Assembly (NCBI GenBank): GCA_009801015.1
Contig: VHZZ01000018.1
Location: forward strand, 462,111 to 526,110
Length of the DNA stretch: 64,000 bases
Source: Silene noctiflora
Taxonomy: Eukaryota; Streptophyta; Magnoliopsida; Caryophyllales; Caryophyllaceae
Direction of reading: 5' to 3'
Below are positions 37,926-48,085 of the stretch, one piece after another. Position numbers and translations under genes: made by a program. The notes beneath the pieces are model-generated. The model had not been told where the DNA came from. It searched no databases and worked only from the letters and a program-made list of their open reading frames with translations. The stretch's first letter is position 1. Every line of letters begins with the position of its first letter.

Positions 37926-38018
37926 CCATTTTGCATTATATGGTTTTGACTTCATGCATGCATGCTCATAAGTTTTTCAATTAAGGCTAAATAGCCCTTG
38001 ATTAGTTAATTTATAGTA

Positions 38019-38191
38019 CTCCCTCCGTTCCAGTCATTTGTTGTCCTTTTTATTTTGGGTGTCAGTCAATTGTCGTCCTTTTTATTTTAGGATTGCATTT
38101 GATGAATAATTTAATCTTTCACATTCAATTTAGTTTACTCGTCATCTTTGTACTAAAACCAAAGGACAATAAATGACCGAGACGGAGGGGG
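38019..38191. mobile_element. Stowaway-type MITE
   Basis: The 173-bp element is flanked by TA. Its ends are CTCCCTCCGTTCCAGTCATT and CCCCCTCCGTCTCGGTCATT (minus strand), and the match continues into TGTTGTCCTTT / TATTGTCCTTT. Confidence 0.85.
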
Positions 38192-38602
38192 TAATTTGTA
38201 ATTATGGCGTGATTATTGGAATGGACAAGAATGCAACACTAATTACCCATGCATGCTAACTTTTTGACAGGATTGGAATGTGAATTTAATCCAAACCATC
38301 ATGTACTCTGTAATGGTACACAGATCTCAACTTCAGGTTACAGTAACTACCAATCTAACCCGATCAAAGCATGAAAGCGATAAAATATTTTATCGTTAGG
38401 TGATACTGAGTATCGGTACTATTATAAATATCGGTACTATTATATTAACTGTTAACATAATACAGACTATAAATAAAATAGCGTGTGTTTGCCGTGGATG
38501 TGTTGGCAATAGTCTTGAGATTGGGTACAAATTAAACAGTGTTGTTGAAACAAGGAGACAGTTTGCTAACTATAAGGCACATGTGTGTATTCATATTCAG
38601 AA

Positions 38603-38762
38603 TAGTCCCTCTAAAGCCGAAAACGGATAGTGATCTTGTCACAAAATGCAAGTGGAAGAGCAAGTGGGGGTAATTATTTCCTGCCCACTTTCATTTTGTG
38701 AGAGAGATACTATTCGTTTTTAGCTTTAGACGAATAGTCTCCGTCTACGACGAGAATCTGTG
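38603..38762. mobile_element. Mutator-like MITE, GACGGATAGTG family
   Basis: The 160-bp element is flanked by TATTCAGAA (38594-38602) and TATCCAGAA (38763-38771), 8 of 9 identical. It contains GAAAACGGATAGTGATC on the left arm and GATACTATTCGTTTTTAGC on the right, and ends CGACGAGAATCTGTG. Confidence 0.75.
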
Positions 38763-38854
38763 TATCCAGAAACTCTATCAATCCTCTTTCTAAGTTTAAT
38801 TAATATGTTTTTGTTGTGTTGTTGTCTGGTAGACATTGCATGCAAAATGTAGTA

Positions 38855-39087
38855 CAAAGCGTCTCCGTTGTGACGGGTCGGATCCGAAGACGGATAATGC
38901 CGCTCACAAAACAAATAGGGGGTTAGCCCCTCTTTCGTACAAAAAAAAAAAACAAAACAAATAGGGGGACAAAGTGGGGGGTGCCCCACTTGCTTTCCTC
39001 TCTCCTCTATTTGGGCATTTTGTCTCACAAAATGGTACCCGTCTTCTCATTTGTGACGGATACCTTCCGTCACAAATGAGAATTTGC
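38855..39087. mobile_element. GACGG-family MITE, divergent copy
   Basis: It starts CAAAGCGTCTCCGTTGTGACGG and ends CGTCACAAATGAGAATTTGC, so both family ends are present. The centre contains a duplicated ACAAATAGGGGG word around an A run. No matching target duplication was found. Confidence 0.6.
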
Positions 39088-39158
39088 CTTAGTAACTTAT
39101 TCATAGTTTATTGAGGTTTTAATGTAACAAAAACATTTTCCATCCACAATAATCCCGT

Positions 39159-39326
39159 CAGAAGGTCTTGCTTAAGACGGCTACTATCCGTCTTAAGCTT
39201 AAGACGGATAGTGACTCTCTCACACAAATGTAAATGAGAGGCAAGTGAATATATCAATTTCCCACCCATTCGCATTTGTGTAAGAGACTTAAGACGGATA
39301 GTGACCGTCTTAAATGAGAATTTGTG
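39159..39326. mobile_element. Mutator-like MITE, GACGGATAGTG family
   Basis: The 168-bp element is flanked by TAATCCCGT (39150-39158) and TAATTCCAT (39327-39335), 7 of 9 identical. AAGACGGCTACTATCCGTC and AAGACGGATAGTGACCGTC form the arms. The right end is AATGAGAATTTGTG as in the other copies. Confidence 0.7.
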
Positions 39327-39559
39327 TAATTCCATGGTTACGGTTGATCTCAAAATTGTCGATGGTGGGCATATAGGCTCAGTTCCTAAGTGGTTGATGG
39401 TGGTGGCAATAACGGTGATGAAGGTGGCACGTAGTGGTGGCGTTGATGAGATAGAATGAGAATGCTCGGAAGAGGATCGACAGAGTTTTTTTTCTTGTAT
39501 ATTCAAGCGATAACGCATCATAAAACGAATTCTGTTTTTGTTTTTTTTCCTTATTTTCA

Positions 39560-39730
39560 ACTCATTTTAGCTCAACTCAATTCAGTTCAGTTCCAGTCAG
39601 TTGCTCGGTTAAGTTTATCTCTTCACAAAATCAACTCTTACTTCCGCTGCAATCGATTCACCTCAATTCCATTTAATTCAGTTCAACTCAACCCCATTCA
39701 ATTCAATTCAGCTCATTTCCGCCAAAAAGA
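39560..39730. repeat. CAATTCAGTTCA-type degenerate repeat
   Basis: Words such as CTCAACTCAATTCAGTTCAG and TTCAATTCAATTCAGCTCA recur. The complement, AGCTGAATTGAACTGAAT, makes up long parts of 44830-46080 and 50890-51050. The meaning is unknown; it may be the subterminal repeat of a transposon family. Confidence 0.5.
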
Positions 39731-39812
39731 ATCACCCTTAAAAGACAACTTAAAAACTTGCTATATCTACTCCAATTAAAACACACTATGCAAAAGTGCG
39801 AGTTATTAATTA

Positions 39813-40000
39813 CACAAATTCTCATTGAAGACAAACATTATCCATCACAAGCTGAAAACGGATAGTGCCCTCTCATAATATACAGATGACACTATTCAAA
39901 GGGTGCTCCATTTTTCCCCACTTGCCTTATTATAAGAGGGACACTATCTGTCTTTAACTTGTGACGGATAATGTCCGTCCGTCAGAAACAGGACGCTGTG
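39813..40000. mobile_element. Mutator-like MITE, GACGGATAGTG family (inverted orientation)
   Basis: The 188-bp element lies between exact 9-bp copies of TATTAATTA (39804-39812 and 40001-40009). The left end is CACAAATTCTCATTGAAGAC, and the right end on the minus strand is CACAGCGTCCTG. This copy shows that the family ends are CACA...TGTG. Confidence 0.9.
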
Positions 40001-40349
40001 TATTAATTAACCTATAAAAAAGATAAAATAGTTTGGTAAAATCAAAAAGTACAAAGGTCGAGGAGCATGAGATAGTTAGTAGTTATGGATAAGTGAAGAT
40101 GGAGTGAGATAGAATAACGTCATGCTTATCCTTATAAGTATGTAAAAATCCATTAATAATTAAACCATCATTTTATCATCAACAAACTTGTATACCAAAC
40201 TTCCTTCCATCCTTGAGGATTGAGGTAGCACACCATGTTAGGTTTGTGACTAGCATCTACTTTATTTCACATGCTCCTTGTCTCATCATTGTGTTACTTC
40301 TTAAAGTTTTCCAATCTTTGACCACCCTTCATGTTTCCCTATTTATATA

Positions 40350-40787
40350 TAGACATGGGAAATCGGGTCAACGGGTCGGGTTTGGGTCGGATCAGTTCGG
40401 GGCCTTTCATTGATTTCGGGTTAATTCGGGTCGACTCGGATCATTTCGGGTTTCGGGTCTATTTTGGGTTTGTTCGTCGGGTCAGTTTCGGGTAACCGGG
40501 TCGGGTTATTTTGGGTCGGGTCATTTTCAGGTTAACGAATAAGAGAGAAAAAGTCATTTCAAGTCTTTACGGTTCAATTAGAGTTATGTTTTGTCGGGTC
40601 ATTTTCGGGTTGGGTGGTTTCAGAACCGGGTCATTTTCGGGTCGGACAGTTACGGGTCAAGAGTTTGGGTCATGTTCGGGTCGGGTCGGGTCTTTTCGGG
40701 TTTTCGGGTCACATTCGGGTGATGTAGTTCAGGTCATTTTGGGTCTCGGGTCAGCCTTTTCGGGTCGGGTTACTTTTGTCAGGTCTA
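40350..40787. mobile_element. hAT MITE with GGGTCGGGT repeats
   Basis: The 438-bp element is flanked by exact 8-bp copies of TTTATATA (40342-40349 and 40788-40795). Its ends are TAGACATGGGAAAT and TAGACCTGACAAAAG (minus strand). The whole interior is built of degenerate TCGGGTCATTTTCGGGT words. The duplication length and the TAGxxxTGGCAAA-like ends fit hAT. Confidence 0.9.
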
Positions 40788-41594
40788 TTTATATACTCTT
40801 TCAAGTTTCAACGTATTCCTTATAACGGGCATATCTGTCATAAGTTTACAACGGATTAAGTATTATATATGTTGGTAGATAGGACAAAACAGAATTATGT
40901 TCCCTCGTCACACTGCTTTTGTCTTATGTATACACATGGGTAGTATTTGACCCGTCAGAACCTTGCGATGGAGGTATACCCGTTACAAATGAGATTTGGG
41001 ATCGTCTTTTATCAGATTAAACTCACAAATTCTTGTAGGTATATCTCTCTTAAACTTAAAACAGATAAAATAGAATAGACAAAACAAAAGTTGAATACCT
41101 AGGAACTATATCATAGAGTTGTCTCATCTGAACAAACGAATTGTTATTTAATCCGTTTTAATTTTAAGACAAACATGTTTACATAGACCAACCGCATGAA
41201 AATAACAAAAGGATAATATCCCATTTGATGGTATAAATGGATGTGTAAATTTCATATCAAATTAAATGGTTTATGTCATAACAAGAAGAGATGAAAAAGA
41301 AGAGTCCATCCTATTAGTTTAAAAATAAATGAATAAACTTTTAAGTTTCACACTAATAAAAATAGTGGTTAAACCGATTTGTGTTATTTGCAGGTTATTA
41401 TATATGCTGGGAGATCAACCATTCTTCATGTGACAGAAAGTAGCGACTACATAATCCCTCGTTATCTAGAAAGAAAGAATAATTAAGACCTGGTCATAGC
41501 AAGTGAGATAGAGGAGCTAATCCCAATAGTTACAAAGTTGCTCTATTTGGGAAGAATGTGATGAGTTATTATTCTCAAATCAAGTCATTAGTTG

Positions 41595-42256
41595 TAGGGG
41601 TGCTCAATAGGCCAGGTCGGGGCAGGCTGGGTTGAGGGTCAACAACTCAAGCACGGTCCCTCACTCGTGCCGTGCTGGGCCAGACCAGTGTTGGGTTGGT
41701 TTCGTTCAACCTGATCCTAGCTCACTTAGTAGCAAGCCAGGGTAGGCCACCTTTGTTTTTTAAATTTTTAGTTTTGGGACCGGTCCGGGCCAAGGAAAAT
41801 GTTGCACCATCCCAAATCGAAGGGAAAAATGGGTTGTGTTGAGCTAAAAATTTGGCCTACAGGTACAGCTTAGACCATCCCCAAGCAATAATCATGCTAA
41901 TTAGGTCACCATTTATACTTCACTCTTAATTATTTTTCATTTCCCAAAATTTTCCACTTTTTCAATCATTTCTCATTTATTCTCCCTAAATAAACTCTAT
42001 CTCTTCCTATTACTTTTGCTCTCACCCGATAAAAATAGGACAACTCATTTTCACTAGGTCATGAAGAAGGTCATGAGAAAGGTCAGTTTGGTTAGTAAAG
42101 GTCACAAATTGACCTTTTGCTCCAAAGGTCATCCTAATTTTTGTGTTAAGTGATATTTAGTGTGACCCAACACGGTCATGACCTTCCTCATGACCTTATT
42201 TGGGGATGGTCTTAGACTGGGCTAACCCGCACGGCCGCACAGTTTGAACAACCCTA
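41595..42256. mobile_element. hAT-like element, interrupted by a Harbinger MITE
   Basis: The ends TAGGGGTGCTCAA and TAGGGTTGTTCAA (minus strand) match at 11 of 13 positions, and the subterminal parts carry GGCCAGGTCGGGGC and GGGCTAACCCGCACGG. GTCATTAG at 41584-41591 and GTCATAAG at 42257-42264 could be an offset 8-bp duplication, but this is uncertain. Without the nested insert it would be about 320 bp. Confidence 0.5.
41873..42211. mobile_element. PIF/Harbinger-type MITE nested in a hAT-like element
   Basis: The 339-bp element has TTA on both sides (41870-41872 and 42212-42214). Its ends are GACCATCCCCAAGCAATAAT and GACCATCCCCAAATAAGGTC (minus strand). The inside has an inverted GGTCATGA/TCATGACC repeat. 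It must be younger than the element around it. Confidence 0.8.
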
Positions 42257-42316
42257 GTCATAAGTCTCATAACTAAACAAAGTCAAGATGTGGGGGAGGA
42301 ATTCCATTGCATCTTA

Positions 42317-42512
42317 CTCCCTCTTATTTTATATATTCTTCCCCTTCCCTTTTTACATAAGAAATAACAAAGTGAATTTAGACCACACAAAACACACTAC
42401 CTCATATACCATTGAATTTGGACCACACAAATCAACCTAAAAAAGGAAATAGGGAAGAAAATCTGAATAACCGAATAAGGAAATAGGGAAGAATATATAG
42501 AATAGGAGGGAG
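42317..42512. mobile_element. Stowaway-type MITE, same subfamily as 8670-8866
   Basis: The 196-bp element is flanked by TA. It begins CTCCCTCTTATTTTATATAT and ends, on the minus strand, CTCCCTCCTATTCTATATAT. The inner GAATTTGGACCACACAAATC is shared with the copy in the NOT1 intron. The scaffold gap begins eight bases after it. Confidence 0.85.
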
Positions 42513-42520
42513 TATGATTT

Positions 42521-42620
42521 NNNNNNNNNNNNNNNNNNNNNNNNNNNNNNNNNNNNNNNNNNNNNNNNNNNNNNNNNNNNNNNNNNNNNNNNNNNNNNNN
42601 NNNNNNNNNNNNNNNNNNNN
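42521..42620. other. assembly gap (100 N)
   Basis: Exactly 100 N bases, the usual placeholder for a gap of unknown size. Sequence continuity across it is not shown. Confidence 0.99.
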
Positions 42621-42715
42621 TTCAAATGAGCGCACTATGTCGCGGATGAGAATCGAACCCCCAACTTCGGAGTAAAAGAGCTCTTACCACTTGAGGTAGC
42701 TCTTATTCTCTCCAA
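42621..42715 (-). repeat. tRNA-like SINE head next to the gap
   Basis: On the minus strand, CTCAAGTGGTAAGAGCTC serves as an A box region and GGGTTCGATTCTC as a B box, 35-40 bp apart. The sequence differs from the 43474 SINE, so it is another family. Its 3' end is lost in the gap. Confidence 0.5.
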
Positions 42716-42884
42716 ACTTGTTAAAAGGACGTAGCAAAGTAGTAGCATGCACGATGCATGCGTGAATTAAATCGTGAAAATTGGACCGACTTAATTACTA
42801 ACCTCGATCTAGAAGCTGTTTAATTACGTACAAGAATTGTTCAAACGTAAACTTTGTCATGCATGTATGTATGTATTGCGATTG

Positions 42885-43105
42885 ACAGCGCGTCTTGCTT
42901 TAGACGGGTTATTTTCCGTCTGAAATAAGACGGATAAAATGCTACCATTTTACAATAAAATGTTGCTATTTTCTGATAACATGTTACCATTATTTTTCAC
43001 ATCATTTTTAGGGTAAAAAGCGACAACTCTAATTATAACATTTTGTTATTAAATGGTTATATTTTATTAAAAAATGACAATATTTTGTCCATCTGAAATA
43101 AGAAT
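42885..43105. mobile_element. Mutator-like MITE, divergent GACGG family member
   Basis: The 221-bp element is flanked by exact copies of TTGCGATTG (42876-42884 and 43106-43114). The ends carry GCGCGTCTTGCTTTAGACGG and CATCTGAAATAAGAAT. The interior differs from the other copies and contains the inverted words CTACCATTTTACAATAAAATG and CATTTTGTTATTAAATGG. Confidence 0.75.
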
Positions 43106-43473
43106 TTGCGATTGCTGTATGTATGGCTGCTCCTGCTCATATCCAGTAAGATTTGCCGGCTTAATTGATGCAGCTGGAACATAAACTAATGCAAAAACCT
43201 TGACATATCATTTTCAGTGCAAATCGTCGTCTAATAGCATGTTTAAAAGGTTTTAAAAATCAGGCCTAAAACTCAATTATTTATCTTTGTTTGCTAGCCG
43301 AATGTCAAGTTTGAGTATTATTTACTATAAAAACTAAGTTTTTCTATTATATGGGATTTGAAATTATCTTTTAAAACTTGGTCTCTCAAATTTATTTGAC
43401 GGTTCTTGCGTTTTAAAGGAAATTTGAGATTAAATCTTAAATTTGAAAAAATGATCGATTAAAATTATGATTG

Positions 43474-43668
43474 TTTTTTTGTGTTGACCAGGAGTATCCC
43501 TACCGACAGCTGGGACAATCTCCTTTGGGGTACTGAAGGCAATTTAATGGGTTGACCACTTGACCCCTCCCAAGTTTGACTTTTTCATTCGCAAGAGTTA
43601 GGAATCGAACCCCTAACCACTTATTTAAGAGATGAGAGCCCTTACCACTCACACTAGCCAATTTTGGT
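43474..43668 (-). mobile_element. full-length tRNA-derived SINE with 16-bp target duplication
   Basis: On the minus strand it begins with a tRNA-like head: TTGGCTAGTGTGAGTGGTAAG (A box region) and GGTTCGATTCC (perfect B box) about 40 bp later. The body runs through GGAGATTGTCCCAGCTGTCG and ends GGTCAACACAAAAAAA. ATTAAAATTATGATTG (43458-43473) and ATTAAAATTACGATTG (43669-43684) flank it with one mismatch. Copies at 28071-28205 and 35460-35530 belong to the same family. SINEs have no protein and depend on LINE enzymes. Confidence 0.85.
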
Positions 43669-44558
43669 ATTAAAATTACGATTGTGAGAGCCTCCTTTTA
43701 CACCAAAAAAAGACCAAATATCGTACAAAGTTTTTAAATTTAAATTGTCTATGTACTTGAAAAGTTATTTAGGATGAAGCAGAGATGATGGGAGTAATAA
43801 ATGAATAAAATAAATATAAATAAATAAAATTAATGCTCAAAATAATGTTTTAAAGTTTTTTTTTTTTTTTTTTGTCTAATAAGATTTTTGAGTTAGACCA
43901 ATAATCCTTTGGACCACCTATTTGAGGGATGTATGATTACAAAATTAAACTTTTATTATTTTCATTTTTTTTATCGAGTTTATAGCCTACCTTAAATTTA
44001 CACGAAATAATCAACCATATCTAAAAAGGAGCAAGGACTAAAACCCCTTTCTCGTGATTTAATACCTTCTGCCTCGTCGAGTCGTCCCACCTACAAAAAT
44101 ATCAATACATATATCTAAAACGATTCTTCCCAATCCGATCCAACTTCCAAGTCTCACCTACAAAATATCTATACAAATATCTAAAATCACTCATCCCAAT
44201 CCGATCCTAAATCGATACTCAATCTTAATCTTATTGGTTGTCTACTTGTCTAGTTGTCTCTTTGATTTTCATATTTAGGAATAAATCAATAAAACAATAT
44301 AAATACCTTGAGATATTAAATTAAATTAAATTAAATTAAATTAATTCAATAATTAATAAAAATGTTAAAAATTAATTAATTAATTAATTAAGATAAATAT
44401 AGATACAAATTTCCCTTTCCCTATCACATAGACTGTAAGAATGGAACCCATAACTCCAACTGAAAACGACTGCAAGCAACCTCTGGTCTACCTCTGCAAC
44501 TTCTTATAAATACCCACTACCTTTTATTTAATTATCAATAACGTAATCATCAATTTAC

Positions 44559-45975
44559 CACTACACCTCCCTTTTTGTTTTATGTTTTTTTTCCACCACC
44601 CTATTAATTATCCTAATTAAATAATAATAAACTAGAATCTGGTCTTTGTTATGTCGAATATATCCGTCTTAAATTTATAAGAGAGAAAAAAAATACAAAT
44701 ATTTACTATTGAGATAGATAAGATAAATATTTCGGTATTCCGTTTACATTATGCTGCGTAATACCACATAATTTCATCCATTTTAATAAGTCTATCTTCT
44801 TTTCCTCTAAAAAAGAAGTGAATTGAATTATACTCCGTATTAAGCTGAATTAAACTGAATTACACATAGCTGAGCGGGCTCGTACCCTGTTTTTCTGGGC
44901 TGAATGAAGCTGAATTGAATTGCAATTTGCTTAAATAAATAGAGTTAAAATAAGTGAACCTAAATTAAAGTGAGCTGAAATAAACGTAATGACAACTGAA
45001 GTTAAGCAAAAAAAAGAACTAATATCACTACACCTCCCTTTTTGTTTTATGTTTTTTTTTCCACCACCCTATTAATTATCCTAATTAAATAATAATAAAC
45101 TAGAATCTGGTCTCTGTTATGTCGAATATATCCGTCTTAAATTTATAAGAGAGAAAAAAAATACAAATATTTGCTATTGAGATAGATAAGATAAATATTT
45201 CGGTATTCCGTTTACATTATGTTGCGTAATACCACATAATTTCATCCATTTTAATAAGTCTATCTTCTTTTCCTCTAAAAAAGAAGTGAATTGAATTGTA
45301 CTCCGTATTAAGCTGAACTAGTTTCAAACTCGTGTAAAAATTGCACAGTATTGAATATCAATAATTTTGACGAAAAATATATAAATCATCTAATTAAATT
45401 ACAAATATCGGAAAAATTATTTGTAAATAATATTAGGTGTATATATATAATAAAGTTACAAAATATATTATTAATATTTGCTCAGAATGAAGTGCAACAA
45501 CTATTTAATAATAGAGGAATTAAATCAACCAAAGATGTGGGAAACCGTACACAAAAAAAAAGAAAAAAAAAGAAAAAAATTAATACCTAAAAAGTAGGAA
45601 ACAATAAAAACTCTTCAAATGACTTAACTTTTATACTATGTAGATTACACAGAGCTGAGCGGGCTCGTACCCTGTTTTTCTGTGCTGAATGAAGCTGAAT
45701 TGAATTGCAATTTGCTGAGATAGATAAGATAAAATATTTCGGTATTCCGTTTACATAATTTCATTCATTCTAAGGCTTTGTTATTTTTAGCTAAAAAAGA
45801 AGTGAATTGAATTGTATTAAACTGAATTGAACTGAATTATACAAAGCTGAGCTGAGTTGAACTGAACTAGCTTGTACCCTGTTTTTTTTGGGCTGAATGA
45901 AGCTGAATTCAATTGAAATTTGTTGAGATGAATAGAGCTGAAATAAGCTGAATGACAACTGAAATTAAGCAAAAA
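44559..45975. repeat. three-unit tandem repeat upstream of the PHD-like gene
   Basis: Unit 1 (44559-45025, 467 bp) starts CACTACACCTCCCTTTTTG. Its first 290 bases recur almost unchanged at 45026-45316, and its second part (GCTGAGCGGGCTCGTACCC) recurs at about 45650-45720. A further partial unit follows (about 45718-45975). Unit 2 is split by a unique stretch at about 45317-45647. All units end in AGCTGAATTGAATTGCAATT-type words. Confidence 0.75.
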
Positions 45976-46165
45976 AAAAAAAGAACCGCGCGCCTAGAGC
46001 TAATTTGAGTAAAGCTAGGCTGAACTGAATAACTGAGTTGAACTGAATAAAGCCGAATATAATTGAAATTAAGTGAGAAAAAACATTATTAGACAAATAA
46101 ATTGATCTTAACTAAGAGTTAATAATAAACTAATTGTACAATTATTATAATAATTAAATGGTGGG

Positions 46166-46173
46166 TATATAAA
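46166..46173 (+). promoter_or_regulatory. probable TATA box of the PHD-like gene
   Basis: TATATAAA in a GGTGGG/GGGACA context, about 150 bases before the start codon. This would place transcription start near 46200 and leave a 5' UTR of about 120 bases that ends in an AAAT repeat. Confidence 0.55.
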
Positions 46174-46279
46174 GGGACATGAGATGCAAATAAACCAATG
46201 CATACCACAAATTTCTCCCATACTTTTTTCCCTTCCTTAAAAACTTGTCCCCCTCTTTAATAATTTTATCTCTCTAAAA

Positions 46280-46280
<1 letters not shown>

Positions 46281-46314
<34 letters not shown>

Positions 46315-46322
46315 AAATAAAA
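46281..46322 (+). repeat. (AAAT)n microsatellite directly before the start codon
   Basis: About nine AAAT units followed by AAAATAAAA run up to the ATG at 46323. The tract is inside the probable 5' UTR and is likely to vary in length between individuals. Confidence 0.85.
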
Positions 46323-47763
46323 ATGGGAGATGAAGAAGAAAGAGTATGTTGCATGTGTGGTGATGTTGGCTTTCCTGATAAACTCTTTCAATGTTCTCGT
46401 TGTTTCTTCCGTTTGCAGCACTCGTACGTTTTCTTTCTCCTTCTTCATCATTTCTACTTTATTGCATTTTCGACTCATGATAGGGCGTCATCAGGTGGTA
46501 CTGAATTACTGAATTACCGATACGATCTCTATCTCATCATTACTCATCACCCTTATCCACTTACTTGTTCTTATGTGATGTCTATGACTCTACATTTTTT
46601 TACATGCGAGGGTGGTATCGAGACTTAATTAGTATTATCTGCTAACGTAGTCTCATTACGATAATTCATGGTGTCGCCCTAGCACTTTTTCTTTTCTTAG
46701 TGACTAATCCCCTAAAATTATGAACATGTTCTTTCTCTCATAAAAATGTTACATTTATTTTATATGAGATCATTTATATTATAAACTTATTTTCATTAAA
46801 TTGTTTTTATAGTATGTATCCCATGTTAAATCATGATTTGTAAATAATAATAATAATTCTCTATTAGATTGTATCTCGGCTGCTCACTAATTTATTGTAA
46901 ACTTTGATTTTATCTTAACACAAAATTCTTTTTTTTTTCTTAAATAATAATAATAATAACTCGGTATTATTGAATGATATTTATGTTTAATTATCATATT
47001 TTCACGTGTAAACTCAATTAATAAAGTGATCATAGAATCCTTGTATATGTTCACGTAGTATTGAATTTCAGTATCACCAATTAAAATAAATCATAAAAAT
47101 AGTTTAGTACTCCTTGTATGTACTACTTGGTCCAAATTATATTAGGATTATCACTAAATTATGATCATATTTATTTCGGAAGGTTTCATTTGTGATCGAC
47201 TGTCACAAATCAGAATTTGTAGTATTTAAAAAATCTTGCTTAATATATATTTGATAATCACAAGAACTATATGGTTATGAGTAGATGGTATAGAAGTATC
47301 ATTATAGTATTATGATCATATCCGTAGTAAGCGGATTATACATTGTTGTCGACAGTGAACCCTGGTTAATTACAACAACAAAATGATATGTACATTGTAT
47401 GGTAGGTATTGTAGCAACTACTATTATGGAAATTCATCATCAACAACATTATGTGATTGGTGTCTAAGTGAAGGAAGAAATTCATCATCAACAAATAACA
47501 CCAACCACTCTAAGCCTCTCATCAAGATCAAATCTTCATCATCTTCATCATCATCAATGGATAATAATATTCGGTCCGAGTTTGGTCCAGGAGAAAGGAT
47601 TAAGCACCATGAAGAACGCAATGTTGCTTCTCCTCGTGAACCAGGAAGTAATAGTAATAATAATAGTAATAATAGTACTAGTGTTGCTAGAAACTCCGGA
47701 ATTCCGTCTCCTCGAACCGGAACTCATCGTCGTTACAAACTTCTTAAGGATGTTATGTGTTGA
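46323..47763 (+). CDS. PHD-like zinc-finger small protein, two exons
   Basis: Exons 46323-46423 and 47406-47763, with a 982-bp intron (GTACG...GGTAG). They join in phase to 459 nt, 152 residues. The N-terminus holds a C4HC3 arrangement: CCMCGDVGFPDKLFQCSRC (about residues 9-27), then QHSYC, which is created only by the splice, and LCDWC (about 50-54). This matches a family of small plant proteins with the signature CCMCGDVGF-CxxC-QHSYC-CDWC, annotated as PHD/RING-like and of unknown function. PHD fingers bind histone tails in other proteins, but nothing here proves that. The C-terminal half is low complexity (runs of Ser and of Asn), then a basic end HRRYKLLKDVMC. The start is the first ATG after the (AAAT)n leader. 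The splice is supported by restoration of the HSYC motif. Confidence 0.85.
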
Positions 47764-47878
47764 TTAAGTAAGTATATTAGTAATTTTGAACTATAGAAAC
47801 TATATATATATAGAGAGAGGTATAAGTAACAAGGAAAATTATATAGTATTATGTGTATATTTTTCGAAATAAATCCTA

Positions 47879-47931
47879 GGTTCGGCGTGTTCTGGCCTTG
47901 TGACACTGAGTCAGTGTCACAAGGCCGAACC
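47879..47931 (+). promoter_or_regulatory. strong hairpin in the probable 3' UTR of the PHD-like gene
   Basis: GGCCTTGTGACACTGA (47894-47909) and TCAGTGTCACAAGGCC (47911-47926) are perfect inverted copies with one base between them. GGTTCGG and CCGAACC extend the stem outside a small bulge. It lies 118 bases after the stop codon. The role is unknown: an mRNA stability element, a small-RNA precursor or the remains of a tiny MITE are all possible. Confidence 0.7.
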
Positions 47932-48085
47932 CAATTTTCTCTAAGGACTTAATTAGGGTTTAGATTGTGTGTTTGTTTTAGTCTTATGATGAGTTGTTTA
48001 TGTGATCTTGTATGAATAGTGTAATCACTTAAGGAAACTAATATAAAACTTGTTTTTATTAAGATTTCTTGTATCCTTTTTTTTA

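Noticed and set aside
44559-45316. Two ~290-bp direct repeats, 467 bp apart, as LTRs of a small retrotransposon
   Set aside because: Only ~177 bp lies between them, no primer-binding site or flanking duplication is seen, and a third partial unit follows. A tandem duplication explains it better.
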